Positions 7,217-16,517 of a stretch of 20,039 nt of DNA are shown one piece after another (position 1 is the stretch's first letter; the number at the start of each line of letters is the position of its first letter). The notes below the pieces were generated by a model. The model saw only the letters and a program-made list of their open reading frames with translations, had not been told where the DNA came from and searched no databases. The translations under genes were made by a program, and so were the position numbers. The stretch comes from Chara braunii (lineage: Eukaryota > Streptophyta > Charophyceae > Charales > Characeae). The stretch covers positions 504,660 through 524,698 of the forward strand of contig BFEA01000639.1 of NCBI GenBank assembly GCA_003427395.1, written 5' to 3'.

Positions 7217-9478
7217 TTGCTGTTGTCTGTGATCCCCTTGGTTGGATGGGGGTAGGTGAGGACCAGGGAGCTCTGATTAGTTCTTTGAAGTGCTTGGATG
7301 CAAAATTTCGAGCTCCTGCTAATCTCTTGTGGAGGATTCCGAGGCAGGACCATCGAACCTCGTCTATTAAGGGGATCAATTTTAGATCCCCTCTACTTGG
7401 TGATCTCAACCATTGGGAAGAGACCCAGTGGAGAGCAGCATCTGCCACTCGCAGCTCTCTGGCTGACTCAAGCTTCACACCAAGAAAAGCAAAATACAGT
7501 AAGTATGTTTGTCCAGATTTTCCAGTGATCGGGTCACTTCTATCCATGGCATATCCAGGAATCAGGCGTACTTCGTACCTACCCTTCAGAAAGTCTTGGG
7601 TGAGGGATAGGATCCCTGCCAGATCTGGTATACCATTAACCTTCCATGTGGGGAGCAGGAATGGTTCCTGTGGCTGGGAAATGAGCAGCCATTGGGGTCT
7701 GCTGTATTATCTCGGAAGATGATTGGGCAAACTACACTCTGAACTGTGCCCCCTTGTTGTATGTGTGAAGTTGTGATTGTTGCTGAGGCTCTACCTCTTC
7801 CTTTCCCTGTTTGTGATTGTGTAGCTTGGTTCGGGGCACCCAAACCAGCTTGTAGTGAAATTTCCTCTTGTATCGATGTGGATTCAAAATTGTGGACCAG
7901 CTGAGAAACCATTCTCTGGGGGCCCATCCCTTGGTGGTCTAGATGGTGTGGTGAGGAGTTGGGTGAAGTGCAGGGGCTTTTAGCCGGGGAGACGCTTTCA
8001 GTGAAGTCCTCAAGCTGTTCCTCATTACCGTGACCTCTTTTGGGGGGTGTAATGAAAAGATCAGTGGACTGAGGGGTTCTGCCCATCGTCGATTGCCCTT
8101 GGGTAGTCGTGGTAGTGGTTGTTCGTTTGTGGCCTGATGTCGTGCCTCTAGCCCTTCCTATCTGTGGGGCTGAGGTAGAACTCTAATTACCACCTCTCAA
8201 GTTCTGAGATGTACGTGGTATAATTACTGGGTGAGAGTCAGACACATTCTGCTGGTGGAACAGACCAAGATTGAAATTAGGTGCAGGTGAGCCTGTGACA
8301 GTCGAAGAGGAGGGCATCCCTGTTGGTTGTTGCTGATGATGGGAGGGCGGTGGAGGAACTGGGTCGTTCTTCCCTCCCTCCCTATCCACGGTCTCTGTCT
8401 GTACTTCCATCAAAATGTCATTTTGAAAAGGATCCCTCAGGTTTCTGGCCTCCACCCGTCTCTCCCCATCTGGATTGGGAGGGGGGTTGGGCGATCTTCC
8501 TAAGGGATGTTTCTGATGCTCATCGGGCTGTCGAGCGTCATGGTCCTTGTCCTGTTGAGATTTGTCAGAGTAATTTGGTGCGTTCTGTTATTTTTCCTTC
8601 CCAGTAACTTTCTTGTTTCTGTCGTCCTTTTTGACATTGCCATTAGGGTTCCTTTCGCAGTCCCTTGACTCATGCCCAACATACCACTTGCAAAATTTAC
8701 AGTAGGGAGTGTTACTGTCGACTAGATCTGCCGTGAGGGGTTCCGTGCCAAATCGAAGGTGAATCTGTGAGGAAAAATTCATTTCAGAACCTGCCTGTAA
8801 TCCGAACTTGAAATTGACAAGGTGGGGATAATCCTTATAGTTGATGGGATCAAAATCCTTGACCACCTTGCCAATTGCCTGATCTATTAGGGATCGGATA
8901 CAGGAAAAGGCTCCCAGAGGTACCCGCACCGCCATGACCCAGTAGTTGTCTTTCTTGTCCTTTTCCCTAATCTGTTCCCATTCCTCTTTCGGCAGCCATG
9001 CCCGAACAAAAACCTTATACCATTTCTCCTTCAATTTGAATTTTTCCATTTCCTTCTCAAGCATAAGGTTTCTGATTTCCTGACTTTTGGCAACATATGA
9101 TACCATGTGTTTCCCTTCCACATGTGTGGTTCCTCTTCCTTGAGCAAGCATCTGTGGGGAAAGTTTGGTTCCTTCTATGTTTCGAATGAAAAGTAATTTT
9201 TCAGTTGTGCTTAGATTCTTTGCCGCTCCGTTAAAGGAAAACACTATCGTGTGTTCCTTTAACCATTGGTTCTGAATCCGTTTGAATTCTGTGGAGGGAA
9301 CACCATGAATCACTCCATCGATTCTGGTCACTTTGATGTACTTGTTGATGTCAGGGATGTTTCCTTGGGAATAGCATGCCTGAAGGAGCGACCTAAGACG
9401 AGTTTCTTCCTGTTCATCTATAGGTTCGCTCCATTCCTCTGTTATACTCTCTCTAGATTCATCGTCCTGATCCATCAT
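7209..9478 (-). pseudogene. LINE-A ORF1: RNA-binding gag-like protein
   Basis: The likely start is the ATG at 9478-9476 (MMDQDDES...). The same frame is open back to 9550, and 9526 would need a TTG start. About 290 residues follow with a DUF4283-like layout (a WV/VRVPLGAF...IGKVVKDFD stretch), then a knuckle CKFCKWYVGHESRDC (CX2CX5HX4C, one residue longer than the usual CX2CX4HX4C) and a basic end. The frame stops at TAA 8588-8590 but continues through a Pro/Gln/Thr/Ser-rich, probably disordered region, meets TAG at 8183-8185, and continues to about 7710. There it shifts frame: the C-terminal part (about 7706-7209, LISQPQEPF... to TANE) is open in another frame and overlaps ORF2. Comparison with LINE-B shows this C-terminal domain is conserved (KGRYEV..., LHWV). 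Plant L1 ORF1 proteins bind the element RNA; here that is inferred from family. Confidence 0.8.
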
Positions 9479-9553
9479 GCCAAGCAATGACCAGCGTGAA
9501 AAGTCTCGTGAATTGGTAGATCCCAAGAACGCTAGCGTATCAGATTGATTTTA

Positions 9554-11030
9554 AGATTCTGTCCTATTGTGGACGAAGCAAAATATACCCTGGTTTCAGG
9601 TCGTTATGGCCAGGTATTGTGTCCGGAGGAAGCAGTGTCAGATCGCAATTGTTGGAAGAGGATTAAGGGAAAAGAAAAGGTCGGGAAGGATGTAGGGAGG
9701 GGTGGTTAATGAAGGCTTAGACTGTTTCTTAGCACTTCCAAGTTTAGGGGCATTCTGTAATTTAATCCTGTGGAGAAGAGTGACTGATTCCTGAGAGTGG
9801 TGTAGAGAGTATGAGAGGAAGACAGAGTGTTCGTGGTATATGATGAGGCAATAAGGGGGGGTTGGGGATCAAGGTGTGCCGGTGCAATTTAGAGCGGGCC
9901 GATTGTTCCGCTCTTATTGGAGGGTGAACAGTTGAGAATGGGAGGAATACCGCCTTGAAGGTATAATAGTATTAACAAGGGTGTGCAGCGGGAGAGTGTC
10001 TGGGATAGGTGTACGAAGTGGGCGAGTAGAGAAGCTACAGGGTTATAGAGGGGACAGTGTCAACTTAATAGCGCAAAAGGGGGTGTATAACTCTATCGTG
10101 TTATTCACCAGAAATTGTCATGGGAAGGTGTATCTAGCACATGGGACAGGAGATGCGGAGCGAGACAAATTTCGTAATTATTTCGTCTCTCTTCATCATG
10201 TCAGCCCTAAAAAAAAAAAAAAAAAAACGAGCCTCTGTGATTCACGAGGGATCCGTATAACAGCTAATCGAGGACAATGCTGTTAGGTATCGGAGCCTAA
10301 GAAGAGAGTGATTCCTTTCCGATTCTTCCTTTATTTGGAAGACCTAAGACTCGTGCTTGGCATGAATAGTGACAGGTGCTACTAAATAAGGAAAAAAACA
10401 TTTTTCCATACCGAANGACATTCGAGGGCGGGCGTCTCTTAAGAATCATTGTTAGTCTAAGGATAGTTAAAAAACAAACGACTAGAGGCGAATTCTTTCG
10501 CATCAAATATAGGCGCGTAGGGAAGGACAGACAAGGGTGTAGGGAAGAAACGTCCAGACCTTCGAAAATAAGCCTTATTTGTGGTGGGGCCGACAAGAGG
10601 AATGATGCGGTACGGGTAGTGATAATAGAGAGGGAATAAATTCACTTACCTGGGGATAACGATGTGAGAGAAGAAGGAACTGCAGTGAAGCCAGAGCTTT
10701 ACCTGCGGTAAGCTGGAGACAAAACGCCCCCAAGGCGCCCTGTCGTCGTTTTGGCTGAATATGACTGTGTTCGTAGACCTGAGATCTGAGAGGGAGGACG
10801 TTGGCCCGACTCCTACGTGCCCCCTGTCTAGGCTGGAGACCACCTGGAAGCCCTACTCTGGGCTAGAGCACTTCCCGTCTACCATAGCCGTCAGGGAAGC
10901 CCCGACAATGGCGGACTTGGTTAGGGCCGTAACCTAGCACGTTACCTCTTGCTTCTGCAGGCGCACTCGAAGCGCCGCTCGAGCGGTACCGGTCGGCTCC
11001 CTCCCACGTCGCTATGACTACTTTTCTCCC

Positions 11031-11034
<4 letters not shown>
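9554..11034. other. Between LINE-A and LINE-B: no gene recognised
   Basis: Part of this may be LINE-A 5' UTR, but nothing in the sequence fixes its limit. A poly-A run at 10209-10227 on the plus strand might be the tail of a small retroposon, though no source sequence was recognised. A 6-bp-arm hairpin lies at 9892-9913 (GAGCGG...CCGCTC). Open frames at 9981-10286 and 10376-10639 have unremarkable composition and no family resemblance. The segment 10640-11000 is higher in GC, again without a recognisable coding signature. Confidence 0.6.

Positions 11035-11078
<44 letters not shown>
11035..11078. repeat. (TC)22 microsatellite
   Basis: A perfect TC run, followed after a short gap by GCGCGCGCGC and another short TC run (11100-11120). 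Confidence 0.95.
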
Positions 11079-11080
<2 letters not shown>

Positions 11081-11270
11081 CTTGTCTCTTTCTCACGCCC
11101 GCGCGCGCGCTCTCTCTCTCTTGCTGTCACACTCTCGCGCTCTTATGTTTTGCCCAGCTCCCCCCGGCGACTTAGGATGTGCCAGCGTCTCGCAAATAGA
11201 ACGCACGGTCATTTGTAGCTATTTGCACTGTGTTTGGGGGAAGTTCGAGTTCAGATACAGCGATAATGAT

Positions 11271-11298
11271 CGTACGTTCTATTCGGGGAAAGAAGGGT
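11271..11298. repeat. Dispersed short repeat (copy of 1184-1207)
   Basis: CGTACGTTCTATTCGGGG followed by AAAGAAGG matches 1184-1207 (CGTACGTTGTATTCGGG then AAGAAGG) with one substitution and small length changes. The shared part extends slightly left (AATGA before it). Its origin is unknown; it may be the end of a dispersed element. Confidence 0.6.
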
Positions 11299-11337
11299 GA
11301 CCAGCAACACCACGCACGGGGTAGACAACCCTCCATG

Positions 11338-11362
11338 TTTTTTTTTTTTTTTTTTTTTTTTT
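11338..11362. repeat. Poly-T followed by G-rich tract at LINE-B 5' side
   Basis: A T run of about 25 is followed by a strongly G-rich stretch to about 11402 with several GGG/GGGG runs that could form a G-quadruplex on the plus strand. Its flanks (AACCCTCCATG before, GGTGGGGGGAGGA after) mirror the first bases of LINE-B at 11449-11476. Confidence 0.75.
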
Positions 11363-11408
11363 GGTGGGGGGAGGAGGGGAGGGGAGAGGAGCGGGGGGTG
11401 GTGTGGTA

Positions 11409-11459
11409 GATGAACCCTCCAGACGGTGGCTAAAGTTCTCTGTTCGATGAACCCTCCAG
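11409..11459. repeat. Short direct repeat at the LINE-B 5' junction
   Basis: GATGAACCCTCCAG occurs at 11409-11422 and again at 11446-11459, 37 bases apart, and AACCCTCCA occurs a third time at 11327-11335. The second copy is the first readable LINE-B sequence. This may be a trace of template jumping or local duplication during 5' end joining. Confidence 0.7.
11432..11445 (+). repeat. LINE-B target site duplication, left copy
   Basis: AAAGTTCTCTGTTC here matches the sequence directly after the LINE-B poly(A): GTTCTCTGTTC at 16283-16293, preceded by A. The shared length is 11 bases, up to 14 if tail A residues are counted. This is normal for target-primed reverse transcription. Confidence 0.8.
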
Positions 11460-11928
11460 TGTTTGGTGGGGGGAGGACCCTCTATTAAAAGGCATGGGCA
11501 CGGTTCAGTGCCTGGCAGAGCCGAAGAGGGGAAGATACGTGGTGGAGCTGGAAGACAGAAGTAAAATAGTCCATCACCTAACCTTCCTGCATTTAATTTC
11601 GATGGAAGGATCAAAGGAGCAGTGGGATCAATCCAAAATCCACTGGTTTTCATTGGCTGCCTTGATACCTTCTGAATCCACGAGCCTGTCAAACATACAC
11701 CTGGGTGCACACCTCTCTGCGATACATATCGTAAATTGGATGGAGGAGTCGGTTGCCGAGGTTTTTTTTTAATTTGAAAATTTCCTAAGTCAATTCGGCC
11801 CCCAAAAATCTCCTCTGAGCCTAGTAGACAAATTGGAAGAGGAAAAGGAAGGAGAAGGGGTGATTGCAGGTAACATCCGCATCCAAGTTCAAGGCGGCAG
11901 CGACCAAAGCAATGGTCCTGCCCAATAA
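11446..11928 (+). pseudogene. LINE-B ORF1, C-terminal remnant
   Basis: The frame reads from the first base of the element (DEPSSVWWGEDPLL...) through KRGRYVVEL and HWFSLAALIP...IHIVNWMEES. It meets TAA at 11773-11775 just after a T9 run, then continues open to TAA at 11926-11928. It aligns by eye with the LINE-A ORF1 C-terminus: QEPFLLPTWK with DEPSSVWWGE, KGRYEVRL with RGRYVVEL, and the later LHWV region. The knuckle-bearing N-terminal part is absent, consistent with 5' truncation. The stop beside the T run may reflect an indel, but the frame is the same on both sides. The end overlaps the ORF2 ATG by 17 nt. Confidence 0.65.
11912..11928 (+). promoter_or_regulatory. ORF1-ORF2 overlap in LINE-B
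   Basis: The ORF2 ATG at 11912-11914 precedes the ORF1 stop TAA at 11926-11928, giving a 17-nt overlap in different frames. It is comparable to the 8-nt overlap of LINE-A and suggests that coupled translation of ORF2 is an ancestral property; the mechanism is inferred. Confidence 0.6.
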
Positions 11929-14900
11929 GTTTCGTTTAGCATGCTGGAATGTGAGAGGGATTGGGGATTCTGCGAAGAGAATGAGATTAGCAGGGTGGAT
12001 TCATTCGCAAAACTCGCACTTTACATGCATCCAGGAAACGAAGCTAAATGTGGATAAAATACAGGAATTTTCGACATGGTGGAAAGGACCCCAATTTTGG
12101 GCCCCGGCAGAAGGCTCTCAGGGGGGGGTAGCAATCCTAGTTAATAAAGATCTGGAGGTTGACATCATTGATTTCTTTGCTGATCCTAGGGGTAGATGCG
12201 TATGGGTAAAAGTGGCAGTGGGAGATGAGGATTGGGCTATTATGTCAGTATACGCCCCGGTGAGCTACAAGGAAAGGAAATTTTTTTTTGCCTCTCTACC
12301 TTCTTGGATTCCAGACGTGGAAAACCTGGTGATGGCCGGGGATTGGAATACGATATTTAATCCAGGATTGGATTTTCCTAACCCCGTCGCTTTAAGACAG
12401 GACTCGCTGCTGCTGGCCTCGTTAGCAGATTCTCAGAATTTGGTCGATGTCTTTAGGATTTTAAACCTTGAGGAGAACGGGTTTACTTGACATGGCCCGC
12501 GCCCGTCGAAGACAGCCCAAAGCCCGAGAAGAAGATTGGATTTTTTCTTAGCCAGGGGCGTAATATGGGACAGATGCATGCTGTGTGAGGTAGAAGTGGA
12601 CTCAATGTCAGACCATTATCCGGTGATCATGGACGTTTTGGCAAAGGAACAGCTGGAAAACTGCCGCCCACCTTTCAAATTAAATGTAAATTTGCTTAAA
12701 ATAAAATGCATCCCAGACTGGATAGGCAATCAAATGAAGGCCTGGATGGGGGCTCAAGAACTTTTCGATAATGAAAGGTCTTGGGCAGAAGTCGGCCTGG
12801 GTANCATTACCGCAACTTTGAGCACCTTCTCCCGGATATGCGNCGCTAACNGCTCATGGAAGGAGCGTTCCCTANGGNACTCAATAGTGGAAGCGGAGCA
12901 AAAGATGNGAGGAGATCCCTTCTNAGACTATTATTGGTCGGAGAAGAGAAAATCCTTGCTGGTGGAGCTAGAAGGAATAAAGTCAAGTAAACAGGAGCAA
13001 TGGCTTCAATGGTTAAAACTCAGGGGGTTGGTGGGGTATGATAGGATGACTAAGATCACATTTAGATCAATCATACTCAAACAAGCAAAACCGATGCTTC
13101 GTGAGTTGGTTCACCCTTTCCTTTTAAATACTCCAACAGCAAAGGACTCAAAGGAAATGTGTAAGTACGCTTCAGCCTATTTCCAAGACATCGTATCTTC
13201 AAGGCGGATATGGGACACAGTAGATACAGATCTTTCTGTTTCCAATAGTTTTTGGGANCAAGTACATACAAAGTTAAATCCACAAGAGAAAGATCTATTA
13301 GATGCCCCNTTCTNCTCCNANGAGCTNTTTTTGGCAGCCAAGCAAATGGCCAAAGGAAAATGTCCAGGTATTGATGGGCTCCCCCTAGAGCTGTACCTGN
13401 CTTCATGGGACTCCTTCGNCCCTTTTTTAACCCAGATCTTCAACCATGCGCTGTTGTCTGGTTCCCTACCTAAAACATGGCTTACAAGTATCATGTCTCT
13501 CCTGTATAAAAAGGGGGACAAGAGGGAGGTTAGGAACTATAGACCCATCTCTGTGTTAAACNTAGNATATAAGATCCTGGCTAAANCCTTGGCTATTAGG
13601 TTGGCCACGTTTCTCCCATCCTTNGTAGGTANGGAACAAGGGGCTTTTGTAAAGGGCANGTCAATTTTTGATAATATTATGGCCACAANTCAAGCCTNGG
13701 AGATAATGGGAAGGGAAGAGAGAAATGTGGCTATCCTTCTCCTGGATATGGAGAAGGCGTACGATAAGGTGGGGTGGGCATTCGTGTTTACAACACTGGG
13801 GAAGATGGGGTTTGGCCAAGGGTTTTGTAAGTGGACTAAGGCAATGTACTCAGAAGCTTCGTCGGTTGTGATGGTGAATCGGAGGATTTCCTCTGACTTT
13901 CCTTTGACCAGGTCTTTGCGCCAAGGGTGCCCCCTGACCCCTTTATTGTTTGTAGTTCAGTTAGAAGTTCTGCTTCTTAACATTAGAATAAAGGACCAAA
14001 TAGAAGGTCTCCACATCCCCCCTAAAGTCCATTGGAAAGGGGGGGCATTAGCAGACGACCTTACATTGGCATNCGGTAATACACAAGGGNCACTANATGC
14101 CTTGAGAGAAACCCNTGACGAGTACTGTGAGCTGTCGGAAGCATCGATCAACTGGGACAAATCAGTATATTTTTTGCCTCCACAGTATGATCTTTGTGTT
14201 AACTGGGGTTTGCGTCAGGTTCCAGCGAATACATCGGAGCGGTTCCTGGGAGTACAGGTCTCATTAGCGGATTGCTCCAGCACACAGGATTCGTTACTGA
14301 TAGATAAAGTAGTCGCCCGTATTGCAGGGTGGGTTCGCAACCACCAGCTCTCTCTGTTTGGAAGAGCGATCGTGTTATCCTCAACAACTTTCTCAGTCAT
14401 ATGGTTCCCAATGACTGTGCACTTGATAAGTGAGGATGCCTATCAGACAATTAAAAGAGCGGCAGACAGATATGTATGGAAGCTCCAGGCACTTGAGGAA
14501 CAGGGATATATAACGAAGGCGGCTTGGGAGACCATTGCCTGCTCAAGAGATGAAGGAGGGTTAGGTATTCTAGACCCTCTGTTCCAAAACATGGCATTGC
14601 TGGCAAAATGGCCAATTTTGGCCATGTTTGGTTCTGAAGATTTGTATTAGCAGAGTACATTCTCCAGCAAGAATGAAATCTTAGAGAAGGGCAGCATGTG
14701 TGGCTATGTTTCCTGATCAAGTCTTACTGTAACAGAAAGCCAAAGGCTAGGCTCTGGGGTAATATTATCCAGGCGTGGAAAAAGGTAATGCCATCGCAGA
14801 TAGGTGAACCCGGATCCAAAGAGGAAATCCTAAATCAGATATTATGGGAGAATGAGTTAATCAAATATCAAGGGTCCGAGTTATCAGCAGACGGTTCCTC

Positions 14901-16112
14901 AGGGTCTTTTGGGAGAACATGGACAGAACACGACATCATACAACTGAAGGACGTCTGGGACGTACAGACAGACGACTGGAAGCCGGTGGCAGGTATTCGA
15001 GCAAAACTCCCGAGAGTTCATAGAGTGGTACAAAGTTATCAGATACTGAAGGACCCGGTCCCATGACACTGGATTTCTGCGATAAAGAAAAACAAGGAGT
15101 TCAACCCAGGCTCGTGGCTAAAGGACCCCTTGATACTAGACCGGTACTTGAAAGTGGAAGGCCCTGAGCTGCCAGCAGAAACTAAGGTTTCGAGATGGAG
15201 ACGGAACGGGGGAGTCAATTCGAAGAACCTGCATTTTGAGGAAGAAATAGTGATTGATACCACCTGCTGACTGGACGAGATTCGTGTGTGGGGAAAGCAG
15301 GGCCCCAGGAGGACTGAATTCAGTCTGATCTCTCAGGATACAGAGAATCTCTCTGCGGAGCCCGCGGGATATGGGTGGAAGGAGAGTACCCCCCCCAACC
15401 AGAGAATCCCAATAGTCAATTACAAACCTAAAATAGGGGTTCGGGTTCAAAAGTAGAGAGTGGTTAAGTCACCAATTGTGACAGCAGAGAGAAGGCTTGC
15501 ACAAATTCAGAATCAAGAGGTTCAAAGAGAAGATCTATTTAAGCTGTGGAAGGCCCTAGAAAAGATCCCTTCACAGAAACAAGCCTCTCTACAGTGGCTG
15601 CAATCCCTGCATATAACCGCAACGTCTAACTGGCTGAACTCAAAAGGCATGGATATTCCAACGACCTGTGCCAGATGTGAGTGGGGGTGGGAGAATGCAT
15701 CTCACCTGTGGCTTCACTGTCCACATTCGAAGGCAATTTGGGAATGGTGGAAGGAGAAATGGAGGAGTTTCTTAGACCTTGTGGAGGACTGGGGAGAGGA
15801 ATTTATTCTGCATGCCAAACTACAGAAGAATGTAAACTTCACAAGCGGGGTGGGGTATGTGTTATTGATATGCTGGGGCATAATATTTGAAGCGATTTGG
15901 TCCGCTCGAAATGCCAAAGTATTTCGTGGGGAAATGAATGCCCTACAACATTCAACTAATCAGATTAAACAAGCCATTAGACTAGTGATTCGTGCTGACT
16001 GGAGAAAAAAGGTTTCTTGTGGTTTTCCAAGACATGGGCTGGAAGAGCCACGTTCTCTACTATCTCGTCAGAAGGGTCTCTGTCCTATACTCAGTGGCTG
16101 CTACAGGACTAG
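11912..16112 (+). pseudogene. LINE-B ORF2: endonuclease-reverse transcriptase
   Basis: ATG at 11912 (MVLPNKFRLACWNVRG) matches the LINE-A start (MSNKIRVDSWNVRG). The endonuclease has QETK, GDWN, FT followed by TGA at 12488-12490 where LINE-A has FTW, RLDFF and SDHYPV. The reverse transcriptase has CPGIDGLP, NYRPISVLN, LLLDMEKAYD (D612), SLRQGCPLTP and LADD (D715, D716; 14048-14059). Motif A to LADD spacing is 103 residues in both LINEs. Near 14640-14650 the frame shifts by one, then continues with stops at 14674-14676, 15064-15066, 15268-15270 and 15454-15456. A zf-RVT-type CX2CX8HX4C finger lies at 15667-15720, followed by IWEWWKEKW and RADWRKK. A second shift near 16003-16024 gives the probable true end TAG 16110-16112 (FSKTW...QWLLQD), matching LINE-C FGKTW...KWFRDR. 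Same role as LINE-A ORF2. Confidence 0.9.
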
Positions 16113-16239
16113 GAGGACCCAGAGAAATGGAGGCCCCGAAGAGGGTGCCGGATATGGTTTCTATTGGCCGTTTTAGGCCTCTATGGGAATGATAAATTTT
16201 GGAGGATATGAGCATCAGCTTTCGAGAGCTCATAAAACT

Positions 16240-16240
<1 letters not shown>

Positions 16241-16282
<42 letters not shown>
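16241..16282 (+). repeat. LINE-B poly(A) tail
   Basis: Forty-two uninterrupted A residues end the element, directly before the right target site copy. An uninterrupted tail of this length suggests recent insertion. Confidence 0.95.
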
Positions 16283-16285
<3 letters not shown>

Positions 16286-16293
16286 CTCTGTTC
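16283..16293 (+). repeat. LINE-B target site duplication, right copy
   Basis: GTTCTCTGTTC repeats the sequence at 11435-11445, immediately left of the element. Confidence 0.8.
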
Positions 16294-16300
16294 TTCGTAA

Positions 16301-16322
16301 TGACCATTGGGTGACCATTGGG
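16301..16322. repeat. Perfect 11-bp tandem duplication
   Basis: TGACCATTGGG is repeated twice head to tail, eight bases after the LINE-B target site copy. Confidence 0.9.
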
Positions 16323-16442
16323 CGGTGCCCTGTAGTAGGGGGGGGCTGAGTAGGACGCAACGGCAGGGCATGTAGATGCTGATCCTTTTCCACGAGAGGC
16401 CTACCCTACCAGGCACTATAGCTGTGTGAGAGCTATGGAGAC

Positions 16443-16517
16443 AGTGCCCTGGTGTAGCCTTAGCCCTTGAGTGGGTAGATAGTGCCCTGGCCTAGCCTAG
16501 CCCTTGAGTGGGTAGGG
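16443..16517. repeat. Tandem repeat, unit about 37-38 bp, two copies
   Basis: AGTGCCCTGG...TAGCCCTTGAGTGGGTAG occurs at 16443-16480 and 16481-16517 with a few differences. A third copy starts (AGTGCC) at 16518 but stops matching. Confidence 0.9.

Larger units (their letters stand above)
2103..9553 (-). mobile_element. LINE-A: near-complete L1-type non-LTR retrotransposon, inactive
   Basis: Read on the minus strand the element has ORF1 (9478-7209), ORF2 (7216-2936), a 3' UTR of about 830 bases with a hairpin array, and an A-rich tail. The tail is the interrupted T-rich run at 2103-2128 on the plus strand. ORF1 has a zinc knuckle; ORF2 has endonuclease, reverse transcriptase and a C-terminal zinc finger, the plan of plant L1 elements that move by target-primed reverse transcription. 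The 5' boundary is not determined: 9553 only marks the in-frame stop upstream of ORF1, and 5' UTR may extend further. No target site duplication was found by eye. Both ORFs carry nonsense codons and ORF1 one frameshift, so this copy cannot supply its own proteins. Confidence 0.9.
11446..16282 (+). mobile_element. LINE-B: 5'-truncated L1-type retrotransposon, inactive
   Basis: The element begins right after the left target site copy, inside the C-terminal part of ORF1. It continues through ORF2 (11912 to about 16112) and a short 3' UTR, and ends in 42 A residues. Its plan matches LINE-A but the proteins are well diverged, so it is a different L1 lineage. It lacks the hairpin array: its 3' UTR is only about 130 bases. 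Several nonsense codons and at least two frameshifts make it defective. Single N bases are concentrated between about 12804 and 14115, perhaps because similar copies were collapsed in assembly. Confidence 0.93.

Noticed and set aside
9891-9913. LINE-A target site duplication (GAGCGGGCC vs GAAGCGGGC near 2083)
   Set aside because: The match is short, imperfect and not adjacent to a defined 5' end.
10640-10990. Possible exon with a TTGCTTCTGCAG acceptor-like end
   Set aside because: No coding frame with protein-like composition accompanies the motif; such motifs occur by chance.
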